Shown here: piece by piece, positions 7,078 through 13,547 of the stretch
Layout of the letters: every line of letters starts with the position of its first letter
Numbering within the stretch: position 1 is the first letter of the stretch
Origin: Longimicrobiales bacterium
Lineage (GTDB): Bacteria > Gemmatimonadota > Gemmatimonadetes > Longimicrobiales > Gaopeijiaceae
NCBI GenBank assembly: GCA_022428035.1
Contig: JAKMDG010000052.1
Coordinates: forward strand, 1 to 20,904
Length of the DNA: 20,904 bases
Reading direction: 5' to 3'
Notes under the pieces: generated by a model
What the model saw: only the letters and a program-made list of their open reading frames with translations
Databases searched by the model: none
What the model was told of the DNA's origin: nothing
Program-made: the position numbers and the translations under genes

Positions 7078-7656
7078 CTACTTCGCGATGTAGAGAAGCG
7101 GGAAGAGAAAGATCCAGACCACGTCGACGAAGTGCCAATAGATGCCGATAATCTCGACGCGGTGGAGTTCACGACCTCGGTACGCATCGACTGCGATGAA
7201 GCCCATGATGATCGCACCGGCGATCACGTGAAGGGCGTGCAGTCCCGCCGCCGTGTAGTAGAAGGACCAGAAGGTGTTCGCGGTGATCGTGTAACCGGCA
7301 GCGATCTCGCCGTACCACTCGTACGACTTGATCATCAGGAACATCATGGCCCCGAGGATCGTGAAGCCCAGTAGCTTCGCGGCCTCCTTGCCCTTGCCCT
7401 TCTCCGCAGCCTGGTGCGCAAGCACCGCCGTGAAGCTGGACGTAAGGAGGACGAAGGTGTTGATGGCCCCGAGCCAGGTCTGCGTATGCGACGCAGCCTC
7501 AGCCCATTCCGGGTGGCCGATACGATGCATCAGGTAGACGCCAAGCAGGCCGCCGAAAATGACAACCTCTGACGCCACAATCCACCAAATCGCCAGACGT
7601 GGCGTGGGAATCCCGGTAGCGCTCCGGGTCGTTGCGATCGGTCTTGCGTGTGCCAT
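7078..7656 (-). CDS. coxC: Cytochrome c oxidase subunit III (CoxC)
   Basis: This 192-residue subunit III has five membrane helices, the short form that lacks the first two helices of the mitochondrial type. Family hallmarks are ASEVVIFGGLLGVYL near the start, AGLHALHVIAG in the fourth helix and the C-terminal YWHFVDVVWIFLFPLLYI. Subunit III stabilises the CoxA active site and helps proton uptake. Its ATG shares a base with the coxA stop (TGATG), so the two are translationally coupled. The subunit IV-cytochrome c gene follows 4 bases later. Confidence 0.93.
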   Translation of the reverse strand: MAHARPIATTRSATGIPTPRLAIWWIVASEVVIFGGLLGVYLMHRIGHPEWAEAASHTQTWLGAINTFVLLTSSFTAVLAHQAAEKGKGKEAAKLLGFTILGAMMFLMIKSYEWYGEIAAGYTITANTFWSFYYTAAGLHALHVIAGAIIMGFIAVDAYRGRELHRVEIIGIYWHFVDVVWIFLFPLLYIAK

Positions 7657-9377
7657 CAGCCAGGGAGGTTTTGGGGCCAGTAGTCTTCTTCGCGATCCGG
7701 ATGGCCGTACTCGTACGGTCCCCGGTACACGGTCGGCAACTCATCCACGGGCCAATTGCCGTGTGGCGCCGGCGACTCCGTGGTCCATTCGAGAGTGTTC
7801 GCCTTCCAGGGGTTCTTACCCGCCTTCTCTCCACGCATCCAACTCATGATGATGTTGTAGAAGAAGACCAGCTGGAACGCCAGCATGACCAGGAGCGCGA
7901 TCGTCGCGATCTCGCGAAGCTGGAAATACTCGGGGCCCGCAATCTGCGGGAAGTGCTGGAAGTTGTAGATGCGGCGATGCTGGCCACCCATCCCAAGCAC
8001 GAAGAGCGGGATGAAGATGAAGTTGAACGGGATGACCGTGCCCCAGAAGTGAATCTTGCCCAGGGTGTCATTCATCATCTTCCCGAACATCTTCGGGAAC
8101 CAATACGTGAAGGCGCAGAACGATCCGATAATCGCGATCGGGAAGAACGTGTAGTGGAAGTGCGCCAGAACGAAGTAGGTGTCGTGGAAGTAGATATCCG
8201 CGCCGCTGGCACCGAGGAAGATTCCCGTCACACCTCCAATCAGGAACTCGGCCATAAAGGCGAGCGCCCAGAGCATGGGGGTCGTCAACCTGATCGAGCC
8301 TCCGTACAACGTCGCGATCATTACGAAGAGCATCTCCGCGATCGGCACGGAAATCAGAAGCGTGGTGATCGTGAAGACGTTCGCCATGCGCGGGTCGATA
8401 CCGGCGATGAACTGATGGTGGGCCCAGACAAAGAAGCTCAGTACACCCGTCGCGACGGCTGTGTACAGAACCATCTTGTATCCGAAGATCTTCTTCCGGG
8501 CGAAGGTCGCCATGACCTCGACCGTAATGCCGATTGCCGGAAGGAGCACGACATACACTTCCGGGTGACCGAAGAACCAGAAGAGATGCTGCCATAGGAT
8601 CGGGTCACCACCCCGGGCCGGATCGTAGAACCCGGTCCCCAGCGTCTGGTCGAACAGCAGCATCACCGCACCGGCAAGAAGCGGCCCGACCGACAGCATG
8701 AACAGGATGCTCGCGATCACGATCATCCAGCATACCAGAGGGATGTCGTACGCTTTCATGCCCGGCGCGCGCGAGTTCATCAGGGTAGTGATGAAGTTGA
8801 TACCACCCAGGAGGAACGCGACGAATTCGAGCGCCACGGCAATGAGCCAGAGAGATGCGCCTAATTGGGTCTGGTTGTAATCCCCGTTCGCGGACAAGGG
8901 TGGGTACGAGGTCCAGGCACCTCCAAAGCCCCCCCCTTCGACGAACAGGGACACCAGCAGAACGATGGAGCTGAGGAAAAAGATCTGGAATGACAGGCGG
9001 TTGATCCTCGGGAAGACCATGTCATCCGCGCCGATCATCAGCGGAATCAGGAAGTTCCCGAAGGCAGCGATCAGGACGGGCATCGCCACCCAGAAGATCA
9101 TGATCGTGCCGTGGTTCGTGATCAGCGCGTTGTACTCACCCGGCGATACCTGACCAAACCCAGGGACCGAAATGCCGGGGAACGCAAGCTGCATCCGGAA
9201 CACGTAGGCCATGTAGCCACCGATCACAGCCATGAACATGCCGGTGAACATGTACTGCATGCCGATGATCTTGTGATCCGTCGAGAAGACGTACTTCTCG
9301 AGCCAGCTCTGGTCGTGATGATGGTCGCCGTGACCGTGAGCCTCGTGCTGGTGGACGTCGGCTACTGTATCTGCCAT
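7656..9377 (-). CDS. coxA: Cytochrome c oxidase subunit I (CoxA)
   Basis: This 573-residue catalytic subunit reduces O2 to water at heme a3-CuB. All metal ligands are visible: His89 and His408 (low-spin heme), His271, His320 and His321 (CuB), His406 (heme a3). Tyr275 lies in GHPEVY, where it would crosslink to His271. D-channel residues are kept (Asp119 in GADDM, Glu273), so it groups with A1-type oxidases. The usual K-channel PTGIK reads PIAEM at 345-349, so both the Thr and Lys are missing. The N-terminus is His-rich (HQHEAHGHGDHHH, 9-21). ATG at 9377 is used; a longer reading adds 19 Arg-rich residues. Overlap with coxC is 1 base. Confidence 0.96.
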   Translation of the reverse strand: MADTVADVHQHEAHGHGDHHHDQSWLEKYVFSTDHKIIGMQYMFTGMFMAVIGGYMAYVFRMQLAFPGISVPGFGQVSPGEYNALITNHGTIMIFWVAMPVLIAAFGNFLIPLMIGADDMVFPRINRLSFQIFFLSSIVLLVSLFVEGGGFGGAWTSYPPLSANGDYNQTQLGASLWLIAVALEFVAFLLGGINFITTLMNSRAPGMKAYDIPLVCWMIVIASILFMLSVGPLLAGAVMLLFDQTLGTGFYDPARGGDPILWQHLFWFFGHPEVYVVLLPAIGITVEVMATFARKKIFGYKMVLYTAVATGVLSFFVWAHHQFIAGIDPRMANVFTITTLLISVPIAEMLFVMIATLYGGSIRLTTPMLWALAFMAEFLIGGVTGIFLGASGADIYFHDTYFVLAHFHYTFFPIAIIGSFCAFTYWFPKMFGKMMNDTLGKIHFWGTVIPFNFIFIPLFVLGMGGQHRRIYNFQHFPQIAGPEYFQLREIATIALLVMLAFQLVFFYNIIMSWMRGEKAGKNPWKANTLEWTTESPAPHGNWPVDELPTVYRGPYEYGHPDREEDYWPQNLPG

Positions 9378-9390
9378 CTGACTTCGCCCT

Positions 9391-10062
9391 TTACGGTGTG
9401 GTCGCTGCGGACGCCGACGAGATCCACGCCGCATGCGTGTTCGCGTCTTCGATGTGGATCCGGGCGGCCATCACACCGTGGCCGATACCACAGATCTCTG
9501 CGCACTGAACGTCATATTCGCCGGTCAAGGTCGGCTCGAACCACCCGGTGATCGAGCGACCCGGAATGGCATCCTGCTTGAGACGGAAGACGGGAACGGA
9601 GAACGAGTGGAGCACGTCCCGGGACTCGAGCTTGAAATGGTAGGTCTTCTCGACCTCCACATGCAGATCGTTCACCGTGAAAATGTCGTCTGACGTGTCG
9701 AGTTCGTTGTCAGCCCCGGGATGCTGGAACGTCCAGGCCCACTGTTGGCCCGTGACCCGGATGACCGAATCCGGCTCGGGAAGCTGCTGCTTCACGTTGT
9801 ACCAGACCCGGACCGCGCCGACGACAATGAAAACGTCACACACGAGGACAAGCGCATGGGGAATCGTGATCCAGCGCTTGACGTGCTTTTCGTTGCCGAC
9901 CAGATACTGCGACTTCTCACCCGGCTTCGCGCGAAACTTCCAGATCAACCAGAAGAAGAGGCCCTCGGCGAGCAGGAACCAGACCCCGACGATGATGCCG
10001 ATGAACAGGATGAGGTTGTCGATCGAGGCCGCGTAGGTCGAGGCCTGTACCAGTTCTAGCAT
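9391..10062 (-). CDS. coxB: Cytochrome c oxidase subunit II (CoxB), CuA site
   Basis: This 223-residue subunit II accepts electrons at the binuclear CuA centre. Two membrane helices (about 17-43 and 67-88) are followed by a periplasmic cupredoxin domain. Ligands are His152 (VLHSFSVP), Cys187, Glu189, Cys191, His195 and Met198 in CAEICGIGHGVM. The aromatic QQWAWTF patch (106-112) is the usual electron-entry path. No C-terminal cytochrome c domain is present. There is no clear cleaved signal peptide; the first helix probably anchors the protein. The ATG at 10062 is 4 bases past the stop of the 56-residue gene. An alternative upstream start adds 17 Ser/Arg/Gly-rich residues overlapping that gene and is rejected. 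Confidence 0.94.
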   Translation of the reverse strand: MLELVQASTYAASIDNLILFIGIIVGVWFLLAEGLFFWLIWKFRAKPGEKSQYLVGNEKHVKRWITIPHALVLVCDVFIVVGAVRVWYNVKQQLPEPDSVIRVTGQQWAWTFQHPGADNELDTSDDIFTVNDLHVEVEKTYHFKLESRDVLHSFSVPVFRLKQDAIPGRSITGWFEPTLTGEYDVQCAEICGIGHGVMAARIHIEDANTHAAWISSASAATTP

Positions 10063-10066
10063 CGGA

Positions 10067-10237
10067 CTAACCCAACCTCGTCCGCAGGATGATGAAGAGA
10101 GCCGAGAGCCCAAATAGAACCGCCCCGATCACGGTAATCTTGAACGTCTTCTCCGCGTCGAGCAGCGCTTCGTTGTCAGAGTCCGACACCGGGGCCGGTA
10201 CCTTGGACTTCGATTCGGTAACAGCGTGTTCAGCCAT
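10067..10237 (-). CDS. 56-residue single-helix membrane protein of the cox operon
   Basis: A short gene fills the gap between the diheme cytochrome and coxB. Its protein starts MAEHAVTESKSK, has an Asp/Glu-rich middle (SDSDNEALLDAE), and ends in one membrane helix (about 33-51, ITVIGAVLFGLSALFIIL) with a basic RTRLG tail. The ATG is preceded by AGGTAGGA at good spacing. It begins 9 bases after one stop and ends 4 bases before the coxB ATG, which fits the operon's packing. I know no family for it. It could be a small accessory oxidase subunit or assembly factor; that is inference from position and topology. Confidence 0.72.
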   Translation of the reverse strand: MAEHAVTESKSKVPAPVSDSDNEALLDAEKTFKITVIGAVLFGLSALFIILRTRLG

Positions 10238-10246
10238 GGTGTCGTC

Positions 10247-10888
10247 CTACCTGAGGGTCTGGACGTACGCGATGACGTCCTGCATCGCTTCGTCGGTCAG
10301 AACCAGAGAGTTCACGCGCATCGTAGCCCCCCAGACATCATCGGGCCGCGCACCGCGCGCTCCGTTCTTGAAGTTGCGGAGCTGGTTGAGCAGGTACCAG
10401 TCGTCGAGCTGCACAATGGGAGGTGAGTGCAGATCGGCGTTGCCGAGACCATCCTCCCCGTGACAGGCGACACACACCGCGTACGATGCGGCGCCTACGC
10501 CGGCGTTCCCATGCAGTGTACTCTCGGGATAGACGGCGTCGAGCGACGCTACGAACTGTGCGACCGACTCGACATCTCCCTCTCGCGTGAGCGAAACCGC
10601 CATCGGACGCATACGCAGCCCGGGCAAATCCTCCGCATGGTCGCCGCGATATTCGTTCTGGAAGCCGCGAAGCTGATCCTCGACGTACCACTGGGGAAGG
10701 CCGGCAATCGAAGGAGCTGCGATGTCGACGTTGCCTGAACCGGCATCACCATGGCACGGAGCGCAGGTCTCATAGAGTTCGGCGCCCCGCTCCATACCAA
10801 CCGGCGGTGGCGTAGCGTCACAAGCAGCCGCGCCGATGAGCAGCAGCGGCAGCAACGTTTTTCCAGCAATGGGAAGTCGTACCATCAT
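10247..10888 (-). CDS. Diheme cytochrome c lipoprotein (c4-like)
   Basis: This 213-residue protein has a signal peptide ending in GAAAC, with Cys23 as probable lipid site. Two similar cytochrome c domains follow. Heme motifs are CAPCH (42-46) and CVACH (139-143), each in a CxxCHG context. Both domains carry a matching WY...DQLRGFQNEYRG or WY...NQLRNFKNGARG segment and a downstream Met suited to axial ligation. This layout is that of cytochrome c4-type tandem domains. As a membrane-tethered periplasmic carrier at the head of the oxidase operon, it could deliver electrons to CuA or to the subunit IV heme. Its ATG overlaps the Trm112-like stop (ATGA). Confidence 0.88.
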   Translation of the reverse strand: MMVRLPIAGKTLLPLLLIGAAACDATPPPVGMERGAELYETCAPCHGDAGSGNVDIAAPSIAGLPQWYVEDQLRGFQNEYRGDHAEDLPGLRMRPMAVSLTREGDVESVAQFVASLDAVYPESTLHGNAGVGAASYAVCVACHGEDGLGNADLHSPPIVQLDDWYLLNQLRNFKNGARGARPDDVWGATMRVNSLVLTDEAMQDVIAYVQTLR

Positions 10889-11142
10889 GCCTGTGTGGGT
10901 AGTGGGATCGACTCGTCGATCAACATGATCGGGATGTCATCCCGTACCGGATAAAGAACGTCACCGTCTTCTCGAATGAGCGCCTCGTTCACGGCGACCG
11001 TGACCGCCTCACCGCCACGATTCGTGATCGAACCAGCGGTGATCGACGAATTCAACGTCTCCAACAGCGCCGCGTCCGCGACACGAAGCGCCTGCTTCGT
11101 TTCTGGACACACGAGGATGTCGAGGAGATTGTGATCGATCAT
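10885..11142 (-). CDS. Trm112-like (UPF0434) small protein
   Basis: This 85-residue protein has the Trm112/UPF0434 pattern: LLDILVCPETKQAL at the start and YPVRDDIPIMLIDE near the end. Eukaryotic Trm112 activates methyltransferases; the role of bacterial UPF0434 proteins is poorly known. Only one Cys of the usual zinc-binding set remains (in VCPE), so the zinc site is probably absent. The ATG at 11142 has GGAG upstream; a TTG start 10 codons earlier is possible but less likely. It overlaps the diheme cytochrome gene by 4 bases, so it is apparently the first gene of the cox transcript, with no obvious functional link to respiration. Confidence 0.8.
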   Translation of the reverse strand: MIDHNLLDILVCPETKQALRVADAALLETLNSSITAGSITNRGGEAVTVAVNEALIREDGDVLYPVRDDIPIMLIDESIPLPTQA

Positions 11143-11290
11143 GCTGAGCACTCCATGCGTTTCCTGGAACAAGTCGCCATCCGCGACTCTACCAGTATCA
11201 TCGGGTCCGGGAGAAGCCTGACGCTCTCGTTCGGGACCTTTTGAAGGCGCGGTAAGTTATACCCGTTTCGGGCTTATTGGGAGCCTACAT
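11143..11290. promoter_or_regulatory. Divergent intergenic region between cox operon and DUF192 gene
   Basis: This 148-base gap must hold the promoters for both the leftward cox operon and the rightward DUF192 gene. A TATA-rich spot at 11256-11263 (TATACC on plus, TATAAC on minus) is the best -10-like element, but neither strand has a convincing -35 at proper spacing. A small CCCG-TTT-CGGG hairpin lies at 11262-11272, before the plus-strand ribosome site GGGAG. I cannot assign exact start sites. Confidence 0.45.
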
Positions 11291-11860
11291 ATGGTACTTC
11301 GTGAACTTTTTCACAATACTGATCGGGCCAATAGCCGCGCCGTTTTAGGCCTACTGGCTCTCTGGATCGGAGCGGCCGCATGCTCGGACGCGAGCGCGGT
11401 GCCGGCCGACGGTTCGAACACCTCCGAAGCGGAGGTCGTGGCGGCGTCGTCGAGATCGGAAACATCTGATCTTAATGTCCTGCCACCCGCAGGATATGCG
11501 TGGGTCATCTTCGGAGCCGACACCGTAGTCGCAGAAGTCGCGGCAACCGCCGACGAGCGGGCTCAGGGACTCATGTACCGTGATGAGGTACCGGACGGTA
11601 CCGGCATGCTCTTCGTCTTCCAGGACAGTCAGCCGCGCTCGTTCTGGATGGCCAACACGTACGTGGCCCTCGACATCGCATACATGGACCCGTCCTACCG
11701 TATTGTAGACGTGATCGCGATGGAGCCACTCGTGACCGACTCGTATCCGAGTGACGCCCCCGCCATGTTCGCGCTGGAGGTCCGACAGGGCTGGTTCGAC
11801 CAGCAGGAGATCCGTGTGGGCGCGCAGGCCAACATCGTCTTTGGTGTACAAGGACGCTGA
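11291..11860 (+). CDS. DUF192 family lipoprotein
   Basis: This 189-residue protein has a hydrophobic N-terminus ending in GAAAC (Cys31), consistent with a lipoprotein. A Ser/Ala-rich linker follows to about residue 70. The DUF192 domain (about 72-186) shows its typical run: TADERAQGLMYRDEVPDGTGMLFVF, SFWMANTYVALDIAYMD, IVDVIAMEPL and FALEVRQGWFD. DUF192 proteins are compact beta folds, mostly exported, of unknown function. The ATG has GGGAG just upstream. It is the only plus-strand gene here, divergent from the cox operon and convergent with the PLP enzyme gene, whose stop lies 9 bases away. Confidence 0.87.
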   Translation: MVLRELFHNTDRANSRAVLGLLALWIGAAACSDASAVPADGSNTSEAEVVAASSRSETSDLNVLPPAGYAWVIFGADTVVAEVAATADERAQGLMYRDEVPDGTGMLFVFQDSQPRSFWMANTYVALDIAYMDPSYRIVDVIAMEPLVTDSYPSDAPAMFALEVRQGWFDQQEIRVGAQANIVFGVQGR

Positions 11861-11869
11861 CGAGCGAGC

Positions 11870-13033
11870 CTAGCGGACTGCCCCCTTCAGCACCTCGAGC
11901 AGCACTCCGATGTCCACCTCGTCATTGTAGACGTTCGGAGAAACCCGCAGCGCGCTTCCCCGCAGTGAAGCGGAGACGCTACGTGCGGCCAGAGTTTCCC
12001 TGAGCGCGACCAGATCGATCCCGTCGGGCATACGCAGCCCGAACAGGTGGCTTCCTCGCCACTGATCATCCTCCACCGAATAACCGAGCTCGACGGACTC
12101 CCGCAGGAAGTCTGTCGTCAGGTCACGGCAGTACCGCTGGATCCGCTCTGGCGTCCACTCGAGGATCAGCTCGAGGCTTGCTCGCGCGATCGGAGTGAGG
12201 AAGAAGCTGGACCGCTCCGCCATGTCGTATCGAACGGCGCCAGGGATGTACTCGTCCTGGTAGTCCACGAGATGCTGGAATTCCCGACTGTTCTTGCGGG
12301 CAATCCACGTCTCCTCGATCGGAACTCCATTCTCGAAACGCTCCGAGAACCAGGTCAGCGCCAGGGAGTAGGGCCCAAGGAGCCATTTGTATGTCGCGGA
12401 TACAACGACGTCGGGCTGAATCGCAGCGAGATCGAACGGAAGAGCTCCGACCGACTGAGTCGCATCTACGAACAGCGCAGCACCGACATCGCGACATCGC
12501 CGTCCGATCGCCTCGAGGTCGAAAAGGGTGCCGTCGGTCCAATGCACATTGGGGACCGCGACGATCGCCGTGCCGGAGTCGATCGACTCCAGCAGACGCT
12601 CATTCCAGCGACGACCGCGGTCCGCTCCTGCGCCGGGATCGACTGCCCGAAGCTGGGCACCAGATTCGCCAGCCAGGCGATGCCAAGAATAGACGTTGCC
12701 CGGGAACTGTTCATGGGTCAGGACGATGTTCTGACCAGATGAAACCGGCAGATTCTTTGCCGCTGTCGCCACCGCGTATGAGACACCGGGCTGAATCGCT
12801 ACGCGGCCCGGATCGTCCGCGCTGATCAGACGAGCATAAAGGTCCCGTAATGCGTCAGTGTCCCAGAATGAATCGGGTGTGGCGATCCGGGTCGGCACCG
12901 CCTTGCGTCGAATCGCATCGAAGCCCGCCTCTTCTGCCACCCGCGGGAGTGGCCCCATGTAGGCGCAATTCAAGTAATGGTCCTCACGGGCGAGCTGAAA
13001 CGCATCTCGCTGACAAACCAGGGGCTCGCTCAC
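11870..13033 (-). CDS. Class V PLP-dependent aminotransferase-fold enzyme
   Basis: This 387-residue fold-type I PLP enzyme resembles the isopenicillin N epimerase, kynureninase and cysteine desulfurase groups. Key parts: YLNCAYMGPLP (20-30) at the substrate end, HWTDGTLFDLE (164-174), the cofactor Asp190 in LFVDATQSVGALPFD, and Lys216 in SATYKWLLGPY as Schiff-base lysine. The C-terminal small domain ends in a typical LRVSPNVYNDEVDI segment. Substrate cannot be told from sequence; no catalytic Cys loop of a desulfurase is evident. GTG at 13033 overlaps the upstream peptide's stop (GTGA) and has AGGAGG at ideal spacing. A longer reading to 13162 would run through that peptide gene. Confidence 0.86.
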   Translation of the reverse strand: MSEPLVCQRDAFQLAREDHYLNCAYMGPLPRVAEEAGFDAIRRKAVPTRIATPDSFWDTDALRDLYARLISADDPGRVAIQPGVSYAVATAAKNLPVSSGQNIVLTHEQFPGNVYSWHRLAGESGAQLRAVDPGAGADRGRRWNERLLESIDSGTAIVAVPNVHWTDGTLFDLEAIGRRCRDVGAALFVDATQSVGALPFDLAAIQPDVVVSATYKWLLGPYSLALTWFSERFENGVPIEETWIARKNSREFQHLVDYQDEYIPGAVRYDMAERSSFFLTPIARASLELILEWTPERIQRYCRDLTTDFLRESVELGYSVEDDQWRGSHLFGLRMPDGIDLVALRETLAARSVSASLRGSALRVSPNVYNDEVDIGVLLEVLKGAVR

Positions 13034-13134
13034 TCGTCCTCCTTCTTCGACCGCGCGTACTGCGCCGCGTACATGATCAGCCAGAAAAACCCAGCGGTCA
13101 GTGCGACCAGAATGAAAATTTCCCAGAGTTCCAT
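13030..13134 (-). CDS. 34-residue single-helix membrane peptide
   Basis: A very short gene starts MELWEIFILVALTAG, continues as one membrane helix to about residue 25, and ends in the basic-acidic tail ARSKKEDE. Its stop codon overlaps the GTG of the PLP enzyme gene, and its last codons contain that gene's ribosome site, so the two are translationally coupled. It begins 3 bases after the YwqK-like gene; AGGAG lies 14 bases before the ATG, rather far. The layout recalls small oxidase subunits such as CcoQ, but no cbb3 genes are nearby, so I give no name. Confidence 0.6.
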   Translation of the reverse strand: MELWEIFILVALTAGFFWLIMYAAQYARSKKEDE

Positions 13135-13137
13135 TGT

Positions 13138-13536
13138 TCAGCCCGTCTCCTCGCCCTCGCACGCGGGGTACAGCCCCAGAGTCTCGACCTCACGCCGGAG
13201 GATCTGGTGAAGACTGCCCGTTGCGCTCGAATCGGCGTTCTCCGTCCAAGATCCGCATCGCTCACCTGCACGAAAACTGCCCATGAATCGTACTCGACCA
13301 TTCGGGTGATACACGACAAGCTCGCCGTCGAAGACGCCGTCACGAAGCGTACCCTTCAGCTGAACCTCATCGGGCTGCGCAGCAAAGTGCCGCACCACCG
13401 ACCCCGTGAACGGCTCGGCTGTCGCCGGGGCAACATACACGCTGTCGACAACCTGCAGAACGCTGAGGTCGGTTGGCTCCTGGTGAGTACAAGAGACGGC
13501 CAGGGGCAGCGATGCGAGGAGGAATAGCCGAGGCAA
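13138..13536 (-). CDS. YwqK/MORN-like lipoprotein
   Basis: This 132-residue protein has a short signal peptide ending LAVSC (Cys16), so it is probably a lipoprotein. Its middle (about 58-97) holds a MORN-like repeat of the kind seen in YwqK-family proteins: LKGTLRDGVFDGELVVYHPNG followed by GSFRAGERCGSW. Such repeats form flat beta sheets; YwqK proteins have been annotated as antitoxins, but a secreted single-copy version like this has no known function. Two Cys residues (in ERCGSW and YPACEGEE) could form a disulfide. It lies 11 bases after the amidase gene and 3 before the small membrane peptide, apparently in one operon. Confidence 0.7.
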   Translation of the reverse strand: MPRLFLLASLPLAVSCTHQEPTDLSVLQVVDSVYVAPATAEPFTGSVVRHFAAQPDEVQLKGTLRDGVFDGELVVYHPNGRVRFMGSFRAGERCGSWTENADSSATGSLHQILRREVETLGLYPACEGEETG

Positions 13537-13547
13537 ATCGATCCAAC

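Noticed and set aside
7632..8597. Plus-strand open frame of 321 codons
   Set aside because: It is antisense to the end of coxA; the charged, low-complexity product mirrors membrane helices on the other strand.
13030..13134. Identity of the 34-residue peptide as CcoQ or another cbb3 subunit
   Set aside because: Topology is similar but no cbb3 genes are present, and the sequence is too short for a family call.
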